Shown in pieces: positions 9,208 to 17,028 of a DNA stretch of 64,000 nt. The stretch lies in the NCBI RefSeq assembly GCF_042429435.1, contig NZ_JBHMAF010000010.1. One strand, given 5' to 3'. This DNA is from Ectobacillus funiculus (lineage in GTDB: Bacteria; Bacillota; Bacilli; Bacillales; Bacillaceae_G). Positions within the stretch are counted from its first letter, which is position 1, and the number at the start of each line of letters is the position of its first letter. The position numbers were made by a program, and so were the translations under genes. The notes below the pieces were generated by a model that searched no databases, was not told the DNA's origin, and saw nothing but the letters and a program-made list of their open reading frames with translations.

Positions 9208-10125
9208 TCAATAGCTATCTAATGCGTACAGCAGCTTAAAAATCAATGTATCCCGCTCATTTTGCCGATACAAAGGTGTGCTGACGGCATATGAAATTCT
9301 GCCTAGCAGGGATTGTCGCTTATAAAGAAAATCGTGAATCAGCTTCTTTTGATGATCCTGAAGCTCTCCTTCGAACAATCGGTAAAATTCTGCTGTTTGT
9401 GTTGTGTAAGGCTTTTGATGCCCCTTCTTCTTAAAGGTTTTATAACGTACTAAAGCACTCTTTAGTTTGCTATCAGCCATCCCAAGCGTGTTTGAGGAAT
9501 GCTGCCTATATAACAAATGAGATTGCTCATCATAGATCACTTTACCAAAAGCAGTTCCTAACAAGTAAAACCATGCGTCATGCATCGTTACCATTTCAAT
9601 TCTTGGCGTGTGGGCTTGAAACAACTCGCGCATTGTTCGGTTAAACACAATGGTACAGCCCGTAGCAATATTTTGGATTAAAGCATTTGCTAAACCTGCT
9701 CCTTGCGGCGGAATTTGTGAATGCTTTAACAGCTGCAGTTGTTCGTCTACGATATCTAAACGAGAGAAATAGAGCAGCGGTGTGCGCGTATCTTCCTTCC
9801 CTAACAAGCTTACGGCTCTTGATACCTTAGTTGGCTTCCAGAAGTCGTCTTGGTCGCAAAAGGCGTAATAGGAGGCATCAGGAGAGGCGTGCAGTATAAG
9901 CTCGAAGAAACTAGAGATAACCCCTTTATTCTCCCCTTTTATCAAAGTGATGTTATTATGCTTCTTGCTGTAGGCTTCAACAATTGACACGGTCTCATCT
10001 TTTGAACCATCATCGCGAATTAAAATACTTATATTTGTGTAATCTTGCCCAAGCAAGCTATCTAGCTGTTGACGTATATACTTTTCTCCATTATACGTCG
10101 ACAGTAATATCTGTACCTTCTCCAT
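9208..10125 (-). CDS. GT2 glycosyltransferase, convergent with rfbD
   Basis: A 305-residue GT2 enzyme with VQILLSTYNGEKYIRQQLDS, IRDDGSKDETV, NKGVISSFFE and the metal-site block YYAFCDQDDFWKP. The TMHDAWFY block and a basic C-terminal third (YKTFKKKGHQKPY) follow. The ATG at 10125 has AGGAG eight nt upstream, better than an in-frame ATG at 10143. It resembles the GT at 4.8 kb and rhamnosyltransferases generally. It lies outside the main operon on the opposite strand, so it may be separately controlled or have been added later. Confidence 0.85.
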   Translation of the reverse strand: MEKVQILLSTYNGEKYIRQQLDSLLGQDYTNISILIRDDGSKDETVSIVEAYSKKHNNITLIKGENKGVISSFFELILHASPDASYYAFCDQDDFWKPTKVSRAVSLLGKEDTRTPLLYFSRLDIVDEQLQLLKHSQIPPQGAGLANALIQNIATGCTIVFNRTMRELFQAHTPRIEMVTMHDAWFYLLGTAFGKVIYDEQSHLLYRQHSSNTLGMADSKLKSALVRYKTFKKKGHQKPYTTQTAEFYRLFEGELQDHQKKLIHDFLYKRQSLLGRISYAVSTPLYRQNERDTLIFKLLYALDSY

Positions 10126-10178
10126 GTTAACTACTCCTATCATCTCTATATTCTTGAGGCGGTTCTATGATTTTCCTT

Positions 10179-10311
10179 CACTGTAGGAAAGGATAAATTT
10201 CCAGCTAGAAGTCATTCGATATACTTGGAAATTTTAGGGATCCATTGTAAGTGCAACTACGCCTCTGTCTTCGTCTAAGAGCGGGGCTCGCCAATCGGTA
10301 AGTTTTTTTAT
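10179..10311 (+). repeat. 135-bp dispersed repeat, copy 4
   Basis: Full-length. Inner stem AAATTTCCA/TGGAAATTT. The terminator right arm is altered (CTCGCC-AATC-GGTAAG). It lies in the 5' flank of the minus-strand GT gene, oriented against it. Confidence 0.88.
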
Positions 10312-10509
10312 CTTAAAGTATTATATGCTATAGAAGTATTCTATAAAGGATGCTAGTTTATCCTCGAGGGTTCTGTATGTATAACAATAAGCTTGCGATT
10401 GTGAATTTGGATTCATTATTCTGTAAGCTCCCAACTCCATCATTATACTGAAGAAGTGAATGATTAGGCAATGTGTTCTAGCGCATATCTATTGTAAGCT
10501 ATAACAATA

Positions 10510-10536
10510 GCCCCCGCCTAGAATTTAGACGGGGGC
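10510..10536 (-). terminator. Terminator-like hairpin downstream of the formate/nitrite transporter
   Basis: GCCCCCGCCTA-GAAT-TTAGACGGGGGC forms a strong GC-rich stem about 20 nt after the minus-strand stop codon. On the minus strand it is followed by TATTGTTATAG rather than a pure T-run, so termination is likely but not perfect. Confidence 0.65.
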
Positions 10537-10557
10537 ATGCCGCATCATATAATATTA

Positions 10558-11355
10558 TCAGTGACCTTCTCTCTCCTGTTCCCCCATATAAGGCTTATTT
10601 ACGTAATAATACATCCAACCCATGAATATACTGCCGCCTATTAAGTTACCGATTGTAACAGGTATAAGGTTGTGTATGACTCCAGCAAAGGAGATTGTGC
10701 CAGGATGATGTAATACAAGTGCAATCGCAAAGGTACACATATTAGCAATACTGTGTTCATATCCAGAAATGAAAAAGCAGAATACAAATAGAATCATGAC
10801 AAACAGCTTTGCCCCATCCTCTTTTAAGGACATTGGAATAAAAAAGGCAAGGCAGACAAGCCAATTACACAAGATAGCCCGGAAAAATAATTCAAATGTT
10901 GAGACATGCATCTTTTTCTCTACAACAGCCAATAAGAAGCTATTTACGGAGGAATCATTAAAAAGTCCGGTTGTATAAATCAAAAGTGCAAAGGCAGCAG
11001 CTCCCAAAATATTTCCTAGGTAACTCATGCCCCATAGCTTCCATACGTCCAACCACTGTATTTTTTTGCGAAGCGCCGTGAATGTATAGTAGAATGTATC
11101 TCCTGTGAATAAATCTCCTCCGCCGTAAGAGATTAAGATAATGGCTGCTCCAAATGTTAATGCTGCCATTGGATAGGCAACTGGTGAATGCTCCATATAA
11201 AAGAAATTTCCCGTTTTAAAGGCTACAATAACTCCAAATCCAATAAACATACTAGCTAACATAGACCTTAATATATACCGTAAACGACTTTGCCGGAAGA
11301 TCTTCAGCTTTTTTAAGGCTAAATTCTCTACTGCAATTAATGATTTCATTTCCAT
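10558..11355 (-). CDS. Formate/nitrite transporter family protein (FocA/NirC type)
   Basis: A 265-residue membrane protein with six hydrophobic segments in the FNT arrangement. The conserved loops are visible: YGGGDLFTGD in the second half of segment 2-3, WGMSYLGNILGA, AILCNWLVCLAFF and SGYEHSIANM before segment 5. These line the pore that moves formate, nitrite or related small anions. AGGGGG precedes the ATG at 11355. A perfect TGTGA-N6-TCACA box lies 112 nt upstream, suggesting Fnr control under oxygen limitation. The exact anion cannot be told from sequence alone. Confidence 0.9.
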   Translation of the reverse strand: MEMKSLIAVENLALKKLKIFRQSRLRYILRSMLASMFIGFGVIVAFKTGNFFYMEHSPVAYPMAALTFGAAIILISYGGGDLFTGDTFYYTFTALRKKIQWLDVWKLWGMSYLGNILGAAAFALLIYTTGLFNDSSVNSFLLAVVEKKMHVSTFELFFRAILCNWLVCLAFFIPMSLKEDGAKLFVMILFVFCFFISGYEHSIANMCTFAIALVLHHPGTISFAGVIHNLIPVTIGNLIGGSIFMGWMYYYVNKPYMGEQEREGH

Positions 11356-11466
11356 GTGACGTACCCCCTATTCTTTTGACCGCTAGTGATAGTAATGAAA
11401 TCTGTGAAATTCTCTTACATTATGACATTAAATTGGGCTAGAATGAAAAGTAACTTGTTTCATTTA

Positions 11467-11482
11467 TGTGAACTTTTTCACA
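11467..11482. promoter_or_regulatory. Fnr-type (or Rex-type) operator
   Basis: TGTGAACTTTTTCACA is a perfect inverted repeat. It fits the Bacillus Fnr consensus TGTGA-N6-TCACA, and also the Rex half-sites TGTGAA/TTCACA. It lies upstream of the formate/nitrite transporter start and upstream of the divergent gerB-like gene. Confidence 0.55.
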
Positions 11483-11672
11483 ATGATTAAATGTATGGTT
11501 GTAAAGTATATAAATAAAGGGCCTTCAACTAAAGATGAATCTAATTGTAGGCTTGATAAAGGCAGAAATCTTCGATGAGGGCTATACATGTATTTCCATA
11601 ATATAGGGAAAGATGGTACAAGGGAATGAGAATCGCGCGTGCATCTTTTTAAATATAGAGGAGCATACAATC

Positions 11673-12770
11673 GTGGACAAAATGAAAATATCCCATTTAC
11701 AAGCTTCTTTTCTAATTGTAAGTACAATCTTTCCTACAGCTGTATTAACGGTTCCTAAGGCAGTTGGAGGATATTCAATGCAGTCGGCTTGGGTATCTAT
11801 TTTAATTGCAACAGCTCTCGCTTTGTTCACAGCATATGTTATAGCTACAGTATGCAAAAAGCACCAGGGGCAAACTATCTTTCAAATTATAGAAAAGTTA
11901 GTAGGAGGGAAAGCTAGTAAGGTTCTCGGTATTCTTTTCTCCTTTTATTATTTTTCGGTATTCTTCTACGTGCTATATCAATTTTCTGACTTTATGACTT
12001 CAAGTGTTATGCCGGAAACGCCATCAGTTGTATTTCATATCATACTTGTCCTGCAGGTTATGTACGCTTTGCATTTAGGGATAGAAGTGATGGCAAGAGC
12101 CAACTCCATTATCATTTTTTTTGCATTGGCAACATTTGCTCTGAGTATGCTACTCATTTTTAAGGATCTGGAATGGCAGCATCTGCTTCCGTTAACAGAG
12201 GTTCCATTCTCTCGTATTTTACTTGGTGCATATCCCCCTTTCGCTTGGTTCTCGGAGGTTACGATTATCTGGCTTTTAGTCCCGTATTTAAGATATGCTG
12301 ATAAAGTAAGAAAAACTGCCCTTTTTGGTGTAGCGATTACAGGGAGTTTGCTTTTGGGTACGATTGTTGGAACATTATTGGTTTATAACCCGAACTATAT
12401 TACATTTTTAAAGTATCCAACTTTCAATGTTTTTCGAGAAATTAAGGTAGCCAATGTATTTCAGCGTGTTGATATATTGTTCATCACAGTTTGGATTGGA
12501 ACAATGGTGATGAAGGCGGCCCTTTTAATGTTTGGTGCTGTGTACTGTCTTTGTGAGCCGTTTAAGGTTAATCAGAGAGGGGCTATTTTGCTTCCGATTG
12601 CGTTGCTGGGGGTTATGTATGCAAACTCTTCCTGGCGGTGTACGCAGCATTTAGATGATTATAGTGTCTATACCTTTCCAATTTTTGCTCTTTTTTTTAA
12701 TATTCTGCTTCCCTTCGTTCTATTTCTGATAACTTTTCTGAGGAGAAACAGAACAGTTTTCGAAGATTAA
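11673..12770 (+). CDS. Spore germination permease (GerAB/GerKB family), not in a full receptor operon
   Basis: About 365 residues with ten hydrophobic segments, in the APC-superfamily GerB group (spore inner-membrane receptor subunit that binds or passes the germinant). Family blocks seen: KISHLQASFLIVSTIFPTAV at the start, the LGIEVMARAN block near residue 135, and NVFQRVDILFITVWIGTMVMKAALLMFG toward the C-terminal third. GTG at 11673 with GAGGAG upstream is preferred; an internal ATG at 11682 is the alternative. Only a small D-type partner follows. No A or C subunit is adjacent, so it may work with subunits encoded elsewhere. Confidence 0.85.
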   Translation: MDKMKISHLQASFLIVSTIFPTAVLTVPKAVGGYSMQSAWVSILIATALALFTAYVIATVCKKHQGQTIFQIIEKLVGGKASKVLGILFSFYYFSVFFYVLYQFSDFMTSSVMPETPSVVFHIILVLQVMYALHLGIEVMARANSIIIFFALATFALSMLLIFKDLEWQHLLPLTEVPFSRILLGAYPPFAWFSEVTIIWLLVPYLRYADKVRKTALFGVAITGSLLLGTIVGTLLVYNPNYITFLKYPTFNVFREIKVANVFQRVDILFITVWIGTMVMKAALLMFGAVYCLCEPFKVNQRGAILLPIALLGVMYANSSWRCTQHLDDYSVYTFPIFALFFNILLPFVLFLITFLRRNRTVFED

Positions 12771-12792
12771 CTGGTTGGAATGGAGTATGAAA

Positions 12793-13023
12793 ATGCAGAC
12801 GCTGTTATTTAGCATGGGAATGATAGGTTTAATTTATTTTATATCAAAATATTTGCATAAACATGGGGATAAGACAGAGCTCCTGCTATTTGTTTTATTA
12901 ATGGTTTATACAACCTATGAAGGAATTGCTGAACTGCAGGGATTGCCGCACATTTCAATTATTTATCCTGTAGAACGGCTACTTGACCCTATTGGGAGAT
13001 GGCTAGAGCAAAGGCTTAGTTAA
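12793..13023 (+). CDS. Small two-TM germination receptor D-type subunit
   Basis: A protein of about 76 residues with two hydrophobic segments (residues about 4-18 and 28-50) and a C-terminal amphipathic stretch ending DPIGRWLEQRL. The same layout is seen in the 81-residue protein at 23.9 kb (ending HIIDRVLGIRR), inside the complete receptor operon. Such D genes accompany many ger operons and modulate receptor output. GGAG seven nt upstream favours the ATG at 12793; in-frame TTG 12775 and ATG 12787 are alternatives. Confidence 0.7.
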   Translation: MQTLLFSMGMIGLIYFISKYLHKHGDKTELLLFVLLMVYTTYEGIAELQGLPHISIIYPVERLLDPIGRWLEQRLS

Positions 13024-13050
13024 GTAGACTAAGTAGACGGAGGTTTGTGC

Positions 13051-13183
13051 CACTTTAAGAAGGTATAACTTTCTAGCTGGAGGGCAATTCGACGTAGTTA
13101 GAAATTTTAGGAACAAAGTATAAGGGCAACTACGCCTCTGTCCTAGCCTAAGGCAGGGCTCGCCAGTCGGCGAGTTTTCTTTA
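13051..13183 (+). repeat. 135-bp dispersed repeat, copy 5
   Basis: Full length, 27 nt after the D-subunit stop. Inner stem TTTCTA-type (AGTTAGAAATTT on the return arm). Terminator CTCGCC-AGTC-GGCGAG keeps all six pairs. Confidence 0.9.
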
Positions 13184-13269
13184 AAATCTAACACACATAT
13201 GAGAAGTAAGAATTATATTGCTCCCCTGCCCTTTTCATATCATCTCCAAATTTAGCTGCCATAAATAGA

Positions 13270-13298
13270 TTGACAATTTAGCGAAAGACGTTTAATAT
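13270..13298 (+). promoter_or_regulatory. Candidate sigma-A promoter of the desaturase
   Basis: TTGACA-N17-TAATAT. It would give a leader of roughly 240 nt before the desaturase start, long enough to hold a regulatory structure. A second TATAAT at 13496 lacks a good -35. Confidence 0.4.
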
Positions 13299-13542
13299 CA
13301 TGTCTTAGTAGCTGGTTTTAATTTTATTTATTTCAGTGTCCAGAAAATGCATTTACTGTATTTTAATGGGAAAAATTGAACATAAAACGTAATAAATATC
13401 CAAATACTAGAATTAGAAGACGAGTAAAAACTTATGTAATGGCTATTACTGGAAGAACGTATAAGGTTTATTAGTAATAGAGATAAGTAAGCAGATATAA
13501 TGCTTTTTCTGGAATAAGTCATAAAAGTAAAGGGGTGTATTG

Positions 13543-14637
13543 ATGAGTGAATTGCGTACGTTCGGATGGTATGCGGCCCGTGTAGCTCCACATCTTCCGA
13601 AAGAGGCATTTCAGCCTGTTCCTTCCCGACTTTGGGGTGGACTAGCATATCTTATTGTAGCGGTTTCTGGGATTGCGGCGATTGGAGTATTTGATTTACC
13701 TGTGATTGTGAATATTGCAATTAGTATTGTTTTAGGTTTGTGTTATGGCGGGATAGGCCTTTTTGCCCATGAGGTTTTGCATGGTACAGTAATACGAAAC
13801 AGAAAATGGCGTGATATTATAGGTGCTATTGGCTTTTGGCCATTATGCGTTGGACCAAAGCTTTGGAGAAAGTGGCACAATATGGAGCACCATATTCATA
13901 CACAGCATGAGCATGATGATCCAGATGCTTGGGCGACTCTGGAAAAGCTGCAAAAGAAACCGTTGCTGCGGAAGATCTATAAGCTGCCAATGTGGCTTCG
14001 TACTGTTATTAGCTTCACCTTGCTATCCGTAATGTTTACTTTTCATTCATCAAGAATGTTCAAAACATATATCAATGAATTTAAGCCAAAGGATCGTCCG
14101 GCTGTTTGGATGCAGCTTATTTTACCATGGGCAACATGGATTGCATTGTTAGTATGGCTTGGGCCTTCTAAGTGGTTCTTTTTTTACCTTATACCGCTTT
14201 TCATTGCAAACGCAATCGTAATGGGTTATATCTCAACGAATCATCGTTTAAACCCGATTACAACAGTAAATGATCCGCTTGCAAATACGCTCAGCGTAAC
14301 TGTTCCGAAGTGGGTCGATGTATTGCATTTCCAATTCTCGTATCATGCAGAGCATCACCTATTTCCAGGAATGAATCCAAAATATTTCCCGATGGTAAAA
14401 GATAAAGTGAAAGAAATGTGGCCAGATCGTTATTTTGAGATGCCACTCACAACAGCACTAGCTGCTTTATGGCAAACACCAAGAATCTATCATAATCATA
14501 CAGAGCTCATTGATCCTGAGACAGGAACTGTGTATGGTACGTTGGGGAATGGTTTAGATCCTAACAATATTGAAGCTAAAAAGCCAGAGGATAAAGAGGC
14601 TACTGTACCGATCTATTCGAAGGTAAAAAATCATTAA
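13543..14637 (+). CDS. Membrane fatty acid desaturase
   Basis: A 364-residue di-iron desaturase that introduces a double bond into acyl chains at the membrane. The three histidine boxes are present: HEVLHG (from His76), HNMEHH (from His112) and HAEHH (from His268), with hydrophobic segment pairs between them. It ends in a 40-residue charged tail. The ATG at 13543 has AAAGGGG at a suitable distance. It is a single gene closed by a terminator. It resembles Bacillus acyl-lipid desaturases, but the position of the double bond and the exact substrate cannot be read from the sequence. Confidence 0.9.
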   Translation: MSELRTFGWYAARVAPHLPKEAFQPVPSRLWGGLAYLIVAVSGIAAIGVFDLPVIVNIAISIVLGLCYGGIGLFAHEVLHGTVIRNRKWRDIIGAIGFWPLCVGPKLWRKWHNMEHHIHTQHEHDDPDAWATLEKLQKKPLLRKIYKLPMWLRTVISFTLLSVMFTFHSSRMFKTYINEFKPKDRPAVWMQLILPWATWIALLVWLGPSKWFFFYLIPLFIANAIVMGYISTNHRLNPITTVNDPLANTLSVTVPKWVDVLHFQFSYHAEHHLFPGMNPKYFPMVKDKVKEMWPDRYFEMPLTTALAALWQTPRIYHNHTELIDPETGTVYGTLGNGLDPNNIEAKKPEDKEATVPIYSKVKNH

Positions 14638-14652
14638 ATAGTAATAAAAAAT

Positions 14653-14705
14653 GACCGTTATAGAAAATCTGATATAAAGATTTTCCATAACGGTCTATTT
14701 GTATT
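14653..14705 (+). terminator. Intrinsic terminator of the desaturase
   Basis: GACCGTTATaGAAAATC pairs with GATTTTCcATAACGGTC (about 16 bp) with a short loop, followed by TATTTGTATTTTCTT. Confidence 0.85.
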
Positions 14706-14710
14706 TTCTT

Positions 14711-14780
14711 GTACTTGAAAAAAGGGATACATTTTCAGCTTCAGATAATCTGACGCAAATGGAAATTTTCGAAAGTAAAG
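14711..14780 (+). repeat. Fragment of the 135-bp repeat (5' half, degenerate)
   Basis: TACTTGAAAAAAGG...ACATTTTCAGCTT...GACGCAAATGGAAATTTTCG...AAGTAAAG retains the order of the family's 5' stem but has diverged and lacks the 3' half. It starts near the end of the desaturase terminator. Confidence 0.55.
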
Positions 14781-14792
14781 CAGGATCGAAAG

Positions 14793-14801
14793 TTATCCAC
14801 A
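14793..14801 (+). promoter_or_regulatory. Consensus DnaA box
   Basis: TTATCCACA, a perfect match to the DnaA box consensus. A second perfect box starts 33 bp further on in the same orientation, about three helical turns. Confidence 0.6.
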
Positions 14802-14825
14802 AGTATAAATCGTAAAAAGAATAAG

Positions 14826-14834
14826 TTATCCACA
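14826..14834 (+). promoter_or_regulatory. Consensus DnaA box (second of pair)
   Basis: TTATCCACA, same strand as the first box. No dnaA, dnaN or AT-rich unwinding element is adjacent, so this is not a chromosomal origin. Confidence 0.6.
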
Positions 14835-14972
14835 GGTTGATGAATTGCTGAAGGAATCTAGATGCTATACAGCTATTATTGTATATCTTTTGGAAATGGA
14901 AAAGTTTTTTATATCCATATAATAGACCTGTGGGATAACAATATCACATCTTGGGAAATATTAAGCCTTATT

Positions 14973-15108
14973 TACACTTTAAGAAAGTGTAAATTTCTAG
15001 CAGGGAGCCCATTCGACGTAGCGAGAAATTTTAGGAATAAAGTATAAGTGCAACTACGCCTCTGTCTTCGCCCAAAAGCAGGGCTCGTCAATCAGCGAGT
15101 TTTCTTTA
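14973..15108 (+). repeat. 135-bp dispersed repeat, copy 6 (first of tandem pair)
   Basis: Full length. Outer arms ACTTTA/TAAAGT and inner ATTTCT/AGAAAT pair. Its terminal TTTCTTTA runs straight into the TACACTTTAAG of copy 7. The two copies are nearly identical. Confidence 0.93.
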
Positions 15109-15242
15109 CACTTTAAGAAGGTATAAATTTCTAGCAGGGAGTCCATTCGACGTAGCGAGAAATTTTAGGAATAAAGTATAAGTGCAACTACGCCTCTGTC
15201 TTCGCCCAAAAGCAGGGCTCGTCAATCAGCGAGTTTTCTTTA
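15107..15242 (+). repeat. 135-bp dispersed repeat, copy 7 (second of tandem pair)
   Basis: Full length, almost the same sequence as copy 6, including the shared variants CCCAAAAGCAGGG and CTCGTC-AATC-AGCGAG. This suggests recent duplication or insertion of one beside the other. Confidence 0.93.
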
Positions 15243-15467
15243 TCTGTAAGCGTGTGTTGAGGAACAGCTCTGTAGACTTCTTGCAAATCGTAATCAATCT
15301 TATTTTTGCTATGGAGAGCTTACTTTTTATTGCTTTATGATACATACCCCAGCACTTTAATGAGAACAACAAGAGATATAAGAAGAAAGATGGTAAAATA
15401 AAAATACAAATGAACAGATGGCATAGAACGATAGATGTAATGAGTTTGTAATAAAGGGAGAGTAAAA

Positions 15468-16871
15468 GTGAACAACCATACAAACATGAATCATCCAATT
15501 GATCATTCAGCAGCATCTCAGGATACTGTAATTTTGGAGCATTACGGATTAAATGAATTAAACTTTGAATCCGTTAAAGGCTACCGGGAAAAATTTGCTA
15601 TGACAAAACCAAATCATCCGTGGAATGGACTTGAGACGAAAGAATTTTTATACAAAATTGGTGCATGGGGAAAGCTGCGTAATACAAGTAAAGAAGGTCT
15701 TACAGTCGCAGGTTTGCTTATGTTTAGTGAAGAAAGAATTATAACAGAAGTTTTTCCGCAATACTTTCTGGAATATAGGGAAAGCTTGCATGACACTTTA
15801 AGCAGCTGCTGGTCCGAACGATTCACCTCCCAGGATGGAACTTGGTCTGGAAATTTATACGATTTTTACTTTAAGGTGATGGAGCACTTTTCAAAGAGCC
15901 TGCCTGTAAGTTATATGAAAGAAAAAATATGTCGTGCTCTTCATGAAGCTCTGATTAATATGATTGTGCATGCCGATTATTATGTTGAGGGCGGACTTGT
16001 TATTGAAAGGAATGCACATGCTATTCGATTTTCTAATCCGGGACTTTTCCGTATACCTGTTGAACAAGCCTTTGAGGGCGGAATCAGCAATCTACGTAAT
16101 CCGAATGTATTTAAGATGTTTATTTTAATCGATCTTTGTCAAAGAGCCGGATTTGGTTTAAAAAGTATGTATTCATCATGGACAGAGCAGCAGTGGTCAC
16201 AGCCTCATATAGATCAGGAGGCACAATTGGAGCGGACGACCCTAACACTTAGCATGTCTGAAAGTATTGCTGAAGGTAAATTGGAATGGATGGATGAAAT
16301 CGCTTCAACATATGATGGATTTGAAATTGATAAAAGCTTCGTAAATAACAAGTACAGCTCCATGAATAGTGAGGAAAACTCCGTAAATAAGGAGTATAAC
16401 TTCTTGAATAACGATTCCGACTCCGTAAATAAGGAACATAACTCCATAAGTATAGAGGAAAACTCCGTGAATAAAGATGTTAACTCCATGAATAAGGAGT
16501 TCAACTCCGTAAATAATGAAGAGGATGATCCTATATTAGAGGAGCTGCCAACCTTTTTAGAACAGACAGAAAATATAGACGGGCAACAGGAAAGTGTTAT
16601 AGCAGAGGATATTGAGAAGGATCTTTGGGAGATTTCGGAAATAGCAAGAAGGAAGAAGCGTTTAAGTCCAAGTAAAATGGAAGAGATTATTTTGCAGCTT
16701 CTTATGAAAAAGCCCCTTATGCTAAAGGAATTATCCCGGTTGCTGGAGCGGACATCAGATGGGCTTCGAAATAATTATTTGGCTAAGCTGCTGCAGCAGG
16801 AAAAGATAAAACTAAAATATCCGGATCAACCAAATCATCCGAAGCAGGCGTACCTATTTCGAGACAGATGA
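15468..16871 (+). CDS. GHKL-ATPase/winged-helix protein of the AlbA_2 regulator family, lacking the AlbA_2 domain
   Basis: A 467-residue protein. Residues about 30-110 match the linker after the AlbA_2 domain of Schlafen/AlbA-type regulators (NFESVKGYREKF, NHPWNGLETKEFLYKIGAW, GLTVAGLLMF, VFPQYFLEYRE). Residues about 145-260 are a HATPase_c_4-like domain (ALHEALINMIVHADYY, then FSNPGLFRIP, then RAGFGLKSM). Residues 291-353 are nine tandem heptads, and the last 90 residues look like a winged helix (MLKELSRLL). The family normally has about 150 more N-terminal residues forming AlbA_2; none are encoded upstream. GTG 15468 has GGGAG upstream. It is probably an ATP-binding regulator; the target is unknown. 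Confidence 0.75.
   Translation: MNNHTNMNHPIDHSAASQDTVILEHYGLNELNFESVKGYREKFAMTKPNHPWNGLETKEFLYKIGAWGKLRNTSKEGLTVAGLLMFSEERIITEVFPQYFLEYRESLHDTLSSCWSERFTSQDGTWSGNLYDFYFKVMEHFSKSLPVSYMKEKICRALHEALINMIVHADYYVEGGLVIERNAHAIRFSNPGLFRIPVEQAFEGGISNLRNPNVFKMFILIDLCQRAGFGLKSMYSSWTEQQWSQPHIDQEAQLERTTLTLSMSESIAEGKLEWMDEIASTYDGFEIDKSFVNNKYSSMNSEENSVNKEYNFLNNDSDSVNKEHNSISIEENSVNKDVNSMNKEFNSVNNEEDDPILEELPTFLEQTENIDGQQESVIAEDIEKDLWEISEIARRKKRLSPSKMEEIILQLLMKKPLMLKELSRLLERTSDGLRNNYLAKLLQQEKIKLKYPDQPNHPKQAYLFRDR
16338..16526 (+). repeat. In-frame 21-bp tandem repeat (nine heptapeptide units)
   Basis: The coded unit is SVNKExN with variants. At DNA level many units contain ACTCC-GTAAATAA-GGAGT, a small inverted repeat. 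Units differ by substitutions, not by frame, so unit gain or loss would change linker length without a frameshift. Confidence 0.85.
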
Positions 16872-16902
16872 AATTATTTTTATTTTAATATAATATATAC
16901 AG

Positions 16903-17026
16903 AGAAAACTCGATGATTGGCGAGCCATTAGACGAGGACAGAGGCGTAGTGCACTTACACTTTGTTCCTAAAATTTTTCGCCACATCGAGTTTGCCTTTT
17001 GCGGGAATTTTATACTTCCTGGTGTA
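16903..17026 (-). repeat. 135-bp dispersed repeat, copy 8
   Basis: One of only three minus-strand copies. It is diverged: the terminator stem is CTCGCC/GATGAG-like and the 5' stem loop carries extra bases. It lies about 30 nt after the stop of the AlbA-family gene. Confidence 0.8.
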
Positions 17027-17028
17027 AA

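Noticed and set aside
14793..14834. Chromosome replication origin
   Set aside because: Only two DnaA boxes, no dnaA-dnaN genes, and no AT-rich trimer repeats.
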